Shown one piece after another: positions 9,781 to 21,267 of a DNA stretch of 64,000 bases. The position numbers and the translations under genes were made by a program. This DNA is from Brachyhypopomus gauderio (lineage: Eukaryota > Chordata > Actinopteri > Gymnotiformes > Hypopomidae), in the NCBI RefSeq assembly GCF_052324685.1, contig NW_027506911.1, positions 836,001-900,000 on the forward strand, written 5' to 3'. Under the pieces are notes generated by a model. It searched no databases, was not told the DNA's origin, and was given only the letters and a program-made list of their open reading frames with translations. Within the stretch, counting starts at the first letter, position 1. Each line of letters starts with the position of its first letter.

Positions 9781-11354
9781 GTAGCAAGCTTTCAGCACTC
9801 TACCTGGTGTGCCGTCTGGTCCTGCTGCCTTGCGCAGGTTCACCCGTCTGAAGGCTCTGCGCACATCACTGACGGAGGGGGGGTTGGGATCAATGGTGGG
9901 CGGGGCGTTCTCCAGCGGGGCAGTGAGGTTACTATCAAAACGAGCGTAGAAGTGGTTTAGCTCATCCGGTAAATCACTGCTGTTAATAGGCAGAGTGTGA
10001 GAGGCAGATTTATAGTCCGTGATTGTGTTTAGTCCCCGCCATAAACTCAGTGTATTGTTGGTGTTAAACTGTGCTTCCACTTTCTCCCTGTACACCCGTT
10101 TAGCTGATCTGATGGATTTACGCAGAGCGTAGTTGGTTTTCTTGTACTCTTGCGTATTTCCATATGTGAAAGCAGCGCTGCGTGTGCTAAGGGCCTAGCG
10201 GACCTCACAGTTCAGCCAGGGCTTCTGATTGGGCAATACGTGGACTTGTCAACAGGGCACACTTGCGTATGAAGGCGGAGACTGTGTCTGCGTACTCGTC
10301 AACGCTGCTCGACCAATCACAGAACATTTCCCAATCCACATGCTCGAAACAGTCCTGCAGTATAGCGTCTGATTGGTCAGACCAGCGATGATGCAGAAAT
10401 GCTGGAACAGAAACACTTAACATCTACACTGGTGATTAGGGAACATTTGCTACACCAACTGCTGATCAATGGGACATAATTTCCAGTTTGATTGACATGC
10501 TGGAACCTGTTGAGGAAGTTCCTCTTGAGATCAACAGTTCAGAGGCTCCATCTCCAGTGTCATCCCAAGCATTGCTGTGCTGAAGATGGAGCTTCAGGCA
10601 GAGGGTCATAACACGAGGAGGATGGAAACACTCAGGGAAACCTGCTGCAGAAAAGGTTTGCAGGGATGGAGGAGAGAAAATGTTTGGTGCTAGTGACACT
10701 GCTGGATCCTCGTTATATCCTCATGTCTTCTTTACAGTGGACACACTGACCAAGACAGAACAACAGATAAAAGAAGAGCAGGACATTGTGTCCCAGTAAC
10801 TGATACAGACACCACTGAAGACCAAGGATCAGAGAAAGGTGGAAGATGAAGAATTACCTGCTCACTCCAGCGTTCTTCCACAAACATATGCAAATGTTCA
10901 CCCTAATTTCTGAAATAATTCAGTTCTTTGTTAAAAAGACCAGCATGTTCACTGTAGCAGCCTTCAGTGCTGACCGCTGGCATGTTACAATATTGCCTCC
11001 TGTGCTAAAAAGCCTTTCCGAGGCTGCACTGGTAGCTGGTATTTTCTTGCTAAACGATTAACCCGAGGAAAGTTAATTTCATGCAGCGTCCACCATGCAA
11101 GAGGATCGCTTTCACTGTCTGCTGGAGAACACTGTAAGTAGCTGTTTAGCTCTGCTTACATTGTGTGTACTCCCTTGTCAGGGACTGTCCTCTTGAAAAG
11201 CTTCCAAGAGTCTTCTTTAGTCTCTTTGCATCACTTGCTGTGTCTTCTGCTGATGCTGAAGCTTGCTGAGGTGTTTCAAAGTCAGAGGTGCCACTCTGCT
11301 CTGACAGATAAGATTACATCTCCTGAACTGCTCTGGCTTTCATAACCTCAATCT

Positions 11355-11487
11355 CTTCTGGACCATGTAGCCTACTGAGTGTGAGGATTGGGCGTGAGGG
11401 GAGAGGCCAATATACATTTGTCAAATCATGTGTGATTTATGTCATGTTCATCCAATCATATGCTTTAATCACCTCATGTTCACCTCA
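11355..11487 (+). repeat. Dispersed repeat, inverted copy at 21268-21395
   Basis: The stretch containing AGAGGCCAATATACATTTGT, CATCCAATCATATGCTTTAA and TCACCTCATGTTCACCTCA reappears reverse-complemented at 21268-21395 with scattered differences. The element type is not identified. Confidence 0.75.
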
Positions 11488-12080
11488 CGAGTGATTCTCA
11501 ATCGCGATCATGAATATTAATTTGCGAGTAATATAATTATTTCACTCGCCTGTGGCGACAGGTGATACAACAACATTATTTTTTTATGGGTGAGGATTTT
11601 TTGTCATTGGAAAAATATCCACCATTTTCTTTTGAGTTTGTATTTTAAAAGTTAAACGATAGGCTATGCTGCATCTCCCACTCACATGTTCGTCTCTGCC
11701 CATCAACAAATGCGGGAATCTGATCGTGTGACTCGCAAAGCAGCAGAGCCGACCTTAAACTTTCGCACTAAGCGTTAGCTTGTTGAAAATAGTGAAGCGA
11801 AAAATATATTCACACAGTCTACATCTCTGTCGGACCATAAGAGGACACACTCCTTTATAACTACATAGTTTTAAGTTAATTTTAATAGGATCAAAGGTCA
11901 CTCATATGCATACTAGGAAACTTGGTAAAGTTCGTTTTCCGTTCGCATAATCGGAATTCTTTCTTCAAGTTAAAAGTGCCAAAATATGCAAATTCTTATT
12001 TCTAGCAACCAAAACAAACACCTACAACTTTGTTTACGTCAACCAAAACCAACCAAAACAGGAATAGATGTATTTTAAAA
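11488..12080. other. AT-rich stretch without recognised feature
   Basis: No exon, transposase frame or clear terminal repeat was seen here. It may be the body of the repeat that begins at 11355, but I could not establish an end. Confidence 0.4.
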
Positions 12081-12576
12081 ACGTATTCTTTTAAATATAC
12101 TGCTGTCACCGCTGCAACGTCTAAGGCACCGTCTACAAATGACCTTAACACGGACGCAAGTGGTGGTTGTAAAGGCCCCAGAGATTTGCGCACTCTGCGT
12201 TTTTTGCAATAATTTTAATAACTTGTAAACGCTCCATCTAAGACCACCAAAGAAATTGTATTACATTAAGTGGATCCTAAATAACAACCTACAACTAAAA
12301 GATGGGTATTTATACCTTGCACCAATTTGTGGTGGTCAGTTGTCAAATATTTCAATAGCTTTTAAACGGTCCATCATAAGTCCACAAAACAAGGTTGTTG
12401 ATTAGGATGCACTTAATGTACTATAACTTGTTTATGCTCTTATGAAGGATAATTTAAAAACAATTTAAATTATTGCAGAAAAAGAGAGTGCGCAGTGCTC
12501 TGGGGCCTTTACGACCACAGTCCATGTTAAGGTAATTTGTAGATGGTGACAGTAGCACCGGTACATTTAAATAACG
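12081..12576. mobile_element. Foldback (long palindromic) element
   Basis: The left half (12081-12330) and the right half (12330-12576) are imperfect reverse complements along most of their length. Matching blocks include GTAAAGGCCCCAGAG at 12169 against CTCTGGGGCCTTTAC at about 12498. Another pair is CATTAAGTGGATCCTAAATA near 12265 against TTAGGATGCACTTAATG near 12400. No coding potential is present. This is the structure of a foldback MITE; exact ends and target duplication were not determined. Confidence 0.7.
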
Positions 12577-12730
12577 TGTCTAATTCTGAATATGTGAACA
12601 TGAAACCAACTTAACCACAGTTACAAGGAAGAGAAAGACATCAGGCATGTTGGACGACAGAGATCCTAAATAACAGCTGATCTGATGTTAGTGTTACAAT
12701 GCTTATTGAGGGAGAGAGAGGGAGCGAAAG

Positions 12731-12750
12731 AGAGACAGAGTCCTGTTATA

Positions 12751-12817
<67 letters not shown>

Positions 12818-13078
12818 CAGACAAACCTGTTATCTAGGTGCATGTGTGTGGGTGTGTGTGAGAGAGAGAAAGACAGACAGACAGGCCTGTTATCTAGGTC
12901 CATGTGTGTGTTAGAGAGACAGTCCTGTTATCTAGGTGTGTGTGTGTGTCTCCAAAAAAAGACAGTTCTGTTACCTTGGTGCATGTGTGAGAGAGACAGA
13001 CAGAGGGAGGGAAGTTGAGAGTTGTGTGTGTGAGTAATAGAGTTTTCTTCCTCTATTCCTATATTTTCCTGTATTCCT
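12731..13078 (+). repeat. NLR-B intron copy with CCTGTTATCTAGGTGCATGTG minisatellite
   Basis: A (GT)n run at about 12753-12815 is followed by five variants of a unit containing CTGTTATCTAGGTG[C/T]ATGTG, at about 12739, 12818, 12883, 12923 and 12961. It then reads GAGTAATAGAGTTTTCTTCC. The same order of sequence occurs once at 5538-5650 before the NLR-A linker exon, so this is the paralogous intron of a second NLR gene. It is interrupted at about 13078 by the LINE insertion. Confidence 0.75.
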
Positions 13079-14682
13079 GTAGCTATGAAAGAGCTTGCTG
13101 CTGCTGTTAGCAAACTGCAATCAGTACACCCGGATGGATGCTTTATTATTGCTGGGGACTTTAATCACTGCAAACTGAGATCTGTGCTTCCTAAGTTTCA
13201 TCTAAACGTTTTCTGCACTACAAGAGAACAAAGAACTTTAGACCAGGTTTACACCAGTGTGGCTAATGCTTACAGAGCCACCCCCCTCCCCCACCTAGGA
13301 CTTTCTGATCACCTTTCTTTGTTCCTGCTCCCCATGTATATCCCAGTCATCAAACGTTCTAAACCCACAACTAAGACAGTCAAGATCTGGTCAGAAGGGG
13401 CTGACTCTTCTCTTCAGCATGAGTTCCAGCACACAGACTGGAGTGTATTTGCAGCCCAGGCCACCACAGACTCCCAGATCAATATCGACACCTATACCAA
13501 ATCTGTTTTGGACCACATCAACAGCTGCGTGGATAGCGTGACCATGCACAGGACAATAAAAACCTTCCCCAACCAGAAGCCCTGGATGAATAGAGAGGTT
13601 CGCCTCCTACTCAAAACTAGAGATTCTGCCTTCAGGTCTGGCGACCAGACAGCTTACAGCTCTGCTAGATCCAACCTCAGGAAGGGCATTGCTAAAGCTA
13701 AATACAATTACAAACTCCGGATTGAAGAGCACTTCAACTCCTCCGACCCCCGGCGCATGTGGTGTGGTTTACGCTCACTCACTGACTTCAAACCTCGCAG
13801 TACTGCTACCAACTACCAACCATGCCTCACTTCCAGACAAGCTCAATCATTTCTATGCTCGCTTTGATGGGAACATCAACGTGTACCCCCTCACGAGACC
13901 AGTCACACCTTTTGGTCAACAGCCACTTGCGTTTTCCATCATGGATGTATATCATACACTGAGCAAGGTGAATCCGAGGAAAGCAGCTGGCCCTGATGGA
14001 GTACCTGGTCGGGTGCTCAGAGCCTGTGCTAAGCAGTTGGCAGGGGTCTTCACTGACATTTTCAACCTGTCAATGACACAAGCAGTTGTCCCTACCATCT
14101 TTAAGACTGCAACCATTGTGCCAGTGCCTAAACATCCATCTGCCTCAGACCTGAATGACTTCCGTCCTGTTGCACTCACACCTGTCATCTCCAAGTGCTT
14201 TGAAAGACTAGTGCTCTCTCATTTGAAGTCCTGCCTCCCTGTGTCACTTGACCCACACCAATTTGCTTATCGCCTCAACAGATCAACAGAGGATGCTATC
14301 TCTACTGCACTTCATACTACCCTGTCACACCTGGACTGTCGCAACTCATACGTTAGAATGCTGTTCATAGACTTCAGTTCAGCATTTAACACTGTGAATC
14401 CTTCAAAGTTGATCTCCAAGCTCCTCCAACTTGGCATCAGCACATCTCTCTGCAACTGGATCAGGGACTTCCTGATTGGCAGACCTCAGTCCGTCAAGAT
14501 AGGCGCGGCGTCCTCTTCCTCCATCACCCTGAACACTGGTGTGCCACAAGGCTGTGTGTTGAGCCCCCTTCTCTATTCCCTGTTCACCCATGACTGCATT
14601 CCCACTCACGGATGTAACTCCGTTATTAAGTTTGCAGATGATATCTCGGTGATAGGTCTGATCAGCGGTGATGATGAGACAG

Positions 14683-15653
14683 CAGTGTTAATTTTGACAG
14701 AAATTTTTGATTTAGTTTTAGTCTTAGTCTTTTGACTAAAATGTAATTTAGTTTTAGTCATAATTTAGTCATTGATTTGTTTTTAGTCTTAGTCTAGTTT
14801 TAGTCGACTAATTATCATTAGAATTTAGTCGAATAATATCAAAATAATTTAGTTGACTAAAATATAAATGGTGTAGTAGTCATTATATACACTTGCACAA
14901 AATGAAACATTTATTAACCAGTTACAGAATATTATTTTTTGTATGTGCAATATATACAAAAACAAATTTCCAAACAACTCTATTGACCTGAACTTATAGT
15001 TATTGAGCATAACAATAACAAAACATTGATGACCAGTAGGTCCGCTCTACCTGAAAACATATGGAGTTTATGAACAATGCATATTAGATTCTATATAAAA
15101 CTGTGCGCCGTAAAACAATGCCATAGCCCGCAGATGTCGTTTCATTTGTCGTATTTGTCCCGACATCATCATTCCTCATGGTTTACACAGCATCTTGTTT
15201 TTCTCAAAGTCAAAGGAGAAATGTGTCCATATATCGCCGCTCATCTATCTCCCTGCTGACATTGTCGAGTTAACGTCGAGTTTAATTTCATGAGTGACCA
15301 CAGTTCACGGGCTAGTTTTGTCCTAACGGGTTCTGCGCGATGTGAAGACGTTAGTTCTGATTGGATGGTTACCCGGTTTGTCCCGCCTCTCCGTGTACGC
15401 TAAAGTAGTTACGGTTGGATCTCTTCTTAACTTATCCCTACCTTTCACAAAAATAAATCAGGTCTGATTGAATGTCGTCGCTGGCCAATATTTTCGTCTC
15501 GTTTTTATTCGTTGACGAAAATGTCCTTTAATTTCGTCATCGTTTTTATCCCTTCGTATAGTTTTAATTTAGTTATCGTCTCGTTTTCGTCATGAAAAAA
15601 GGTTCGTTGACGAAAACTATGACGAAAATTATTCGTCAACGAAATTAACACTG
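14683..15653. mobile_element. Non-autonomous hAT with perfect 8-bp duplication, inside LINE RT
   Basis: The ends are CAGTGTTAATTTTGAC... and ...AACGAAATTAACACTG, with many internal copies of ATTTAGT and GACGAAAA motifs near the termini. The flanks are a perfect direct repeat TGAGACAG at 14675-14682 and 15654-15661. The host frame (…GDDETA before, YRDEVQRL after) is interrupted exactly at the duplication. The interior has no transposase. Confidence 0.93.
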
Positions 15654-16499
15654 TGAGACAGCCTATAGGGACGAGGTGCAGCGCCTGGCTGTATGGTGTG
15701 ATGACAACAACCTGGTGCTCAACACGCAGAAAACCAAGGAGATCATCATTGACTTCAGGAAGCACAAAGACCAGACACACGCCCCCATCCTCATCTGTGG
15801 ATCTGCAGTTGAAAGTGTATTGGATTTTAAGTTCCTTGGTATCAACATCTCGGACGATCTCACCTGGTCTCTGAACACCTCCAGGATAGTGAAAAAGGCA
15901 CAACAGCGTCTCTACTTCCTGCGGAGACTCAGGAAAGCTTTTCTTTGTCCAAGGATATTGGTGGACTTCTACCGTAGCACCATTGAGAGCGTACTGACAA
16001 ACTGCATCTCCGTGTGGTACGGCAACTGCTCTGCATTAGACCGCAAAGCTCTCCAGCGGGTGGTTAAAACCGCCCAACGCATCACAGGCACTCAGCTACC
16101 CAGTATTGAGGACATCTACCATAAGCGCTGCCTGAGCAGGGCTGGTAACATTATAAAGGACACTTCTCACCCCAATCACAATCTTTTCACACTCCTCCCA
16201 TCCGGTAGGCGCTACAGGAGCCTCCGTACACGCACCAGCAGATTCAGGAAGAGCTTCTTCCCTGAAGCTGTGATACTGCTGAATTCCTCATAGAGACTTA
16301 ACTGCACCTGCACTCTATGTACTTTACACACTGAACTTTCTTTTGCACTAATTTAATTTACCGGGCATACTGCAAATACTCCTACACTCATTTACATTCT
16401 TTTTTATACCCCCCCCCCCCCCCCCCCGAATATCATATATTATATTACACTATATGTTGTACTGTGTATAGTGTACACACTATATCTATCTCATCACAT

Positions 16500-16521
16500 A
16501 TATATATATATATATATATAC
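16500..16521. repeat. (AT)n microsatellite in LINE 3' UTR
   Basis: About eleven TA dinucleotides, adjacent to other AT-rich sequence. Confidence 0.85.
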
Positions 16522-16708
16522 ATACATATTGCCACATATATTGTATCTACAGCATCCATGCTGCGCTTACTCTGCACTTTATGTATATAACACTGTTTTC
16601 CCTTTGCACTTCTGGTTGGATGCTAACTGCATTTCATTGGCTCTGTACTTGTACTCTGCATAATGACAATAAAGTTGAATCTAATCTAATTTAATCTATT
16701 TCTCTCAG

Positions 16709-16779
16709 GACAGAGCCTTCAGAATTTTTTAGGGTGGATCATGCAGGGAAGATCAGACTCAAAGCAGGACTAAGAAAAT
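16709..16779 (+). pseudogene. NLR-B: intact linker exon of a truncated NLR gene
   Basis: A 71-bp exon between TTTCTCTCAG and the donor GTAAGC, reading TEPSEFFRVDHAGKIRLKAG in the frame used by NLR-A. It lacks the TG expansion and stop present at 5653-5814, so it shows the ancestral form of the exon. The following intron starts CAGTTATGTAGTTG like that of NLR-A, but after about 16800 is replaced by a Gypsy element. No B30.2 exon follows, so the gene copy is dead. Confidence 0.8.
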
Positions 16780-16799
16780 GTAAGCAGCAGTTATGTAGT

Positions 16800-19445
16800 T
16801 GTTCATCAGAAGCTGCACCGTCTACCCCTCGCCGTACGATCTGTGGTGTCTGATGAACTGAAACGATTGCTCTCCGCAGGGGTGATCGAGTGAGTTGACG
16901 CGTCACCCTGGGTGTCAAACATTGTAGTGACACAAAAGAAGACGGGTGGCATCAGGATGTGTGCTGATCTACGAGAGCCCAACAAAGCCATAGTGGTGGA
17001 CAGTCATCCTCTACCGCACATGGAGGAACTACTCACAACACTCGCCGGATCGACACACTTCTCAACAATCGACCTGGAAAGTGCCTATCACCAGTTACCA
17101 CTACACCCAGACAGCAGGGATCTCACCGCCTTCATAACCCACGAAGGCTTATTCAGGTACTGCCGTGTGCCCTACAGGCGGCTTCTGCTCCTGCTGCATT
17201 TCAAAAGATGATGTCTACTGTGCTGGCGGGAGTGTCCAACGTTCAGAACTACCTAGATGATGTCATATGTCATGGGCGCACACAAGCCGAGCGTGATGCT
17301 GCACTGGATACAGTGTTGCAGCGTCTGAGGAAGGTAGACCTGCGCGTGAACGAGAAAAAGTGCCAGTTCAGACAGACCAGCCTGCGCTTCTTGGGACACT
17401 TAGTGACTGCAAAGGGCATTGAGCCGGACAAAGAACACGTCCAAGCCATCAAACAAGCACCTCCACCAAATGATGCAGCTACCTTACGTTCATTCCTTGG
17501 GATGCTTTCATGGTACAACAAATTCATACCCAACTACGCTACCGTGGTGGAGACACTGCGTGCTTGTGCACTGACACAGAGTACAGCTGGACTGACGAGG
17601 CTGACAAATGCTTTAATGAGGTGAAACAACTGCTGGTGCACAGCTCTGCACTTGCCCTGTACGACCCTGTGCTGCCCTGTGTCATTTCTACAGATGCCTC
17701 TGACTACGGCACAGGCGCTGTGTTTACACAGATTCACCCTGATGACAGTGAGCGCACTGTTGCTTTTGCGTCTAGGACACTTACACAGGCTGAAAGGAAG
17801 TATGTGACTGTGGAGAAAGAAGCCTTAGCGTGTGTTTGGGTGGAGAAATGGAGAAGGTACCTGTGGGGTCATAGTTCACCCTACGCACCCACCATCAGGC
17901 CCTCACTACACTCCTCTGCACCAAAGACACTGACAGGGCTGGAATGAGCATCACCAGGTGGTCAGCACGACTGCTCTGCTTCAATTACAACGTTGTCTAC
18001 CGCGCTGGTGCACAGAACCAAACTGCAGACTGTCTGTGGTTCTTACCCTTGTCTACACCTGATGCTGATGAACCTGAGACAGAGCCTGAGGTTGTTGCCC
18101 TACTCTCCACAGCCAGAGCAACCGTCACACCTGCTGAGTTCCAGTCTGCTTCCGTGTCATGCACAGAGCTCTCAGCCTTACGCTTACAAATTCAAAAAGG
18201 CTGCGTGGCAAAAAGCCCTGAGCTCTGACCTTCAGCCCTGCTTCAAAATGCACTATGAACTGAGCGTACATGGTACCTAGTGCTCCGTGGCTCTCGCTTC
18301 CTGCTGCCTCGTTCCCTGTGGAAAACACTAGTTGTGCTGCACATGAGAACCACCAGGGCAGAGTGTGAACAAAACAACAGCTGCGTGAGTTGTATTGGTT
18401 CCCTGGAATGGATGCACTGACCCAATCCTACATGTCTGCATGCACACTCTGCCAGAGCCTGGATCGTACAGCAAAGACCTTCACCACACCACTACAGCCT
18501 GTATCTCTACCTTCCCCTCTGTGGATCAAGTTAGGCCTTGATATCGTGGGACCATTCGAAACAGCCACATGGGACTGCAGATATGCCATCACCTTAACTG
18601 ACTATTACACAAAATGGCCAGAAGTTGCATTCACACCCTCTATCACTACAGAGACTGTGATTAGCTTTCTCAATACAACCTTTAGTCGCTATGGCAACCC
18701 TGAGTATGTAGTGACAGACAACGGTCCACAACTGATCTCCACTGCACTGTCTACATTCCTTGTTGAACGCAACATCAAACACACCAGAGTGTCTGTGTAC
18801 CACCCTGCATCCAATGGTGCTGTGGAAAGATTTAATCGAGTGCTGAAAAGTGTGGTGCAAGCTGCAATTGTCCAAAATGCACAATGGAAAGCGACAGTGA
18901 CAAACTTTCTGCACACTTACTGTTCAACACCACATGCCATGTCAGGTGTGTCACCTTTTGAACTGATGTTTCGTGGTAAGATGCGTACCAAGATGGCCGT
19001 CATGCCACTGCCGCCCTGCTCTGACCAGGATGGGGAAGTGCACCACCGGGTGTCAAACCGCCAGTCACAGGTGAAGACATACTGTGATGAAAAGACGGGG
19101 GCGCACACACCGGCCTTCAAAGTAGGAGACAAAGTTCGGGTGAGAAAACAGACTCATGTTCCCAAAGGTCATCCCAAATTCACTCAACCAGTTCAAATAC
19201 AAAAACCAGTGGGACCATGAACGTTCAAACTTGCAGACGGAAAGAACAGGTATTCTTCTCAGCTTACACGAGTGCCTGATGCAGCTGTGAAGCCACCAGA
19301 TCAGCACACCGATAACAAGGACACTGTGACAACGTCTTCAGAGCAACTACGACTGCAGCAGCTGAAGCAGGTGCACCTGAGAGGAACCAGCCTGCTGACC
19401 GAGTGCATCTGGCCAGAGAGCGGAGGCCTCCCGAATGGCTGAAAG
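16800..19445 (+). pseudogene. Ty3/Gypsy retrotransposon pol, broken
   Basis: Domains in order: RT (16870-17500) with DLREPNKAIVVDSHPLP, FSTIDLESAYHQLPLH and the catalytic YLDD (NYLDDVICHGRT); a connection with FLGHLVTAKGIEPD; RNase H (17640-17870) with VISTDASDYGTGAVF; integrase (18390-19220) with CTLCQSLDRTAK, LDIVGPF, VVTDNGPQ and NGAVERFNR, i.e. the D,D,E residues. A TGA near 16892, frame changes near 17180, 17560, 17930 and 18230 and a small deletion between RT and RNase H show it is inactive. Gag and the 5' LTR are missing. It disrupts the NLR-B copy. Confidence 0.9.
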
Positions 19446-19606
19446 ACTATGAGGCCTGATGAATCAATAAAAACAAATGGACTGATCCATATCCTTTTTC
19501 AAGTTAGGCTACAAGTTAATTCATCGTTCATTCATATAAAATGCTGAAGTGAATTCATTCATTGGAGAGGTTTACTTAAAAATGGAGCAGGTGGCACTGT
19601 TACCTC

Positions 19607-20092
19607 TCGGGGTTGATTGATCAGGCAAATTGCCCTGATTTGCAGGGCATATTTTACATAAAGTAGTGTAGAGAACAACTTTTAAATATTAATAATAAAT
19701 TTAAAAAAATAAAAACAACAACTACCACCAGTGCAAATCAGGGCAATTTGCCTACTGCAACATTGTTATTATTTCAAAAGTGCATCTGCAATGAACAGAG
19801 GAGCATATGTGTGTTTTAATATATATTTATTTTAAAACTTGCTGAGCTTAGCTAATAATAGCACCTATTAGGATTGGGCAGTATGATGACAGTATTGTAA
19901 AATTGTGGCAGTATATTAACCACGTGACGTGCCAAATCTGTACTTTGAAATATCCATTAAAAAGATCTGTGGGCGGGTTCAGCAGTTGGAGCTCACTGAT
20001 AGACTACTGAGTGTAGTCTGTTGCCTGTTTTATTGAATAAATTATTTGAGCGCTTGCTTTTGCGTCACACCTGCCCCCTTGATTCGTTACAC
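19607..20092 (+). repeat. Possible 3' LTR of the Gypsy element
   Basis: About 160 bp after the last pol homology, the sequence GGAGCAGGTGGCAC is followed by TGTTACCTCTC. The segment runs to GATTCGTTACA at about 20092 (TG...CA ends). An AATAAA lies near 20035. It carries a perfect 22-bp inverted repeat (19623-19644 and 19732-19753). The second LTR needed to prove the assignment is absent. Confidence 0.35.
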
Positions 20093-20125
20093 ATTATGTA
20101 TATATATATAATATATATATATATA

Positions 20126-21232
20126 TGTCACGTAGGGATCCGCCCCCCTCTCCTCACGGTCACTCCAGTGTCTCTGTTCCTTGTGTCTCTGTTGTTGCTT
20201 GCCCGTTAGCCCCGCCTTGCTTGTCTGTTGCCCCGGTTTCTGTCTGTCTGCCACGCCTCGTTATCATCGTCCTCACCTGTGTCTAGTTTAGTTCCATGTA
20301 TATTAGTCCCTGTGTCTCCCATGTCTGTATCGGTTGTTTTGTTTAGTGTTCCTGATCTGTAAGTTTCCTGCTTAGTCATTCGTGTGCTCTGTACCTGGTT
20401 ATCCTAGTTTGTATGCGTTTTCCCATGTTTGTTTTGAGTATTCGGGCCACTTTTTCTCCCCAGTCCACCACTGGTATTAATTCCTTGTTATTGAATTTAT
20501 TGTTTGGTTATTTGGTTTGTTTATTTCCTTGTTTGTGTTTTGAGTTGGTTAGATATTTCTCTTGTTTCATTTGGTTTCTTTGGGCCTTGGATTCCTCCTG
20601 GGGGGGTGGTTGGGGCGTTTGTGGTGCCCTTCTTGGGAATGCAATATTTGCTGTGCCCTCTGGGATGTGATATTTTAGTTGGGTGTACAACTTCACGTGT
20701 GTGTGTGATCACTGTATTTTGGGAATTGTCTTACTGCTGGCCTGGTGTGCTCAGCCATTCTTTGGGGGTATTGTACAAGGCCAATAATTATATTTCTAAT
20801 GTCACCGGGGTATGAAGGCAGCATATATTACGTGTGGTTCTGTTGAACCGTGGCGATGGTCCTACCTCTGGTAAACCATTCCTTGTCTGTTTTGATTCAT
20901 TTCTTTGTATTTGTGTAAGGTTGGTTGTTATTTTGTGGGTCTATCCTGACCATACCCACAGTTTGTGTGAGTGAGCGAGTGAGTAGGTGTGAGTGTGTCG
21001 GTGCAACCATTTTACTAGAAGATTGATAAAAAAATACAATCGAATATATTTTATAGTAAATAAACATTTCTATGATAACCTTGTCTCTGTCTTGATTGCA
21101 CGAACCTAATTGAGTGGGAACCCTGGTAATTGGGATCAATTTGAGGTGTTTGTGACCATAACTTCACTTTCCCTCGGGAGCTTATACCCCTGGGGGTGGC
21201 ATAGTCGAAGTTACTTCCTGGTTTCTGCCACA
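20126..21232 (+). repeat. LTR-like segment related to the solo LTR at 52685
   Basis: It starts TGTCACGTAGGGATCCGCCC. For about 230 bp it parallels 52685-52915 (TGTCACGTAGGGCTACGCCC..., CACGCC, TCATCACCTGT/TCCTCACCTGT, TAGTTTAGTTC, TGTATCGGT/GTATCGGTC). An AATAAA is at about 21059. The right end (about 21232, GCCACACA) is uncertain. It is preceded by a (TA)n run (20099-20125). Confidence 0.5.
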
Positions 21233-21267
21233 CACTACATCTAGTTCATAAGCACAAAAGATATCCA

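Larger units (their letters stand above)
7575..10425 (-). mobile_element. Rex1/CR1-like LINE, reverse, 5'-truncated
   Basis: On the minus strand, 10095-8286 encodes parts of a non-LTR reverse transcriptase: [47 protein letters not shown], the catalytic FADD box ([11 protein letters not shown]), then [14 protein letters not shown] and [13 protein letters not shown]. Parts of the upstream region between endonuclease and RT are at 10423-10205. The 3' end lies at left, with TGACAATAAATCTGATTTTG followed by a (TTTGAT)-like tail. Family placement in the Rex1/CR1 group rests on these phrases and on the TGACAATAAA tail shared with the LINE at 13080-16690. The coding region is broken by frameshifts near 9300 and by a MITE at 9498-9780. 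Confidence 0.8.
7410..11060 (+). pseudogene. hAT (ZBED-type) transposase relic split by a LINE
   Basis: At 7410-7565 a plus-strand frame carries NLRTVVKELGLLQHNIIQSE followed by PTHWSST, a typical ZBED-transposase segment (usually ...PTRWNST). At 10440-10800 the family continues with a DMLEPVEEVPLEINSSEA-like phrase and a TAGSSLYPHVFFTVDTLTK-like phrase (usually LLDPRYK...FF). The two halves are separated by a complete reverse LINE (about 7575-10425), so the transposon was present first. Stops and frame changes show the gene is dead. Terminal repeats of the hAT were not located. Confidence 0.7.
13080..16690 (+). mobile_element. Rex1/CR1-like LINE, forward, 5'-truncated
   Basis: Coding parts run in order: the C-terminal half of an APE-type endonuclease (13085-13867: IIAGDFNHC, LGLSDHLSLF), then the RT (13860-14682 and 15654-16293). 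RT landmarks are [46 protein letters not shown], the FADD box ([11 protein letters not shown]) and FKFLGINISDDLTW. The 3' UTR has a C-run at about 16411-16427 and ends with ATGACAATAAAGTTGAATCT plus a TCTAA-type tail. A frame change near 13840 and a nested hAT at 14683-15653 break it. It inserted into the NLR-B intron just ahead of the linker exon acceptor. Confidence 0.85.
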
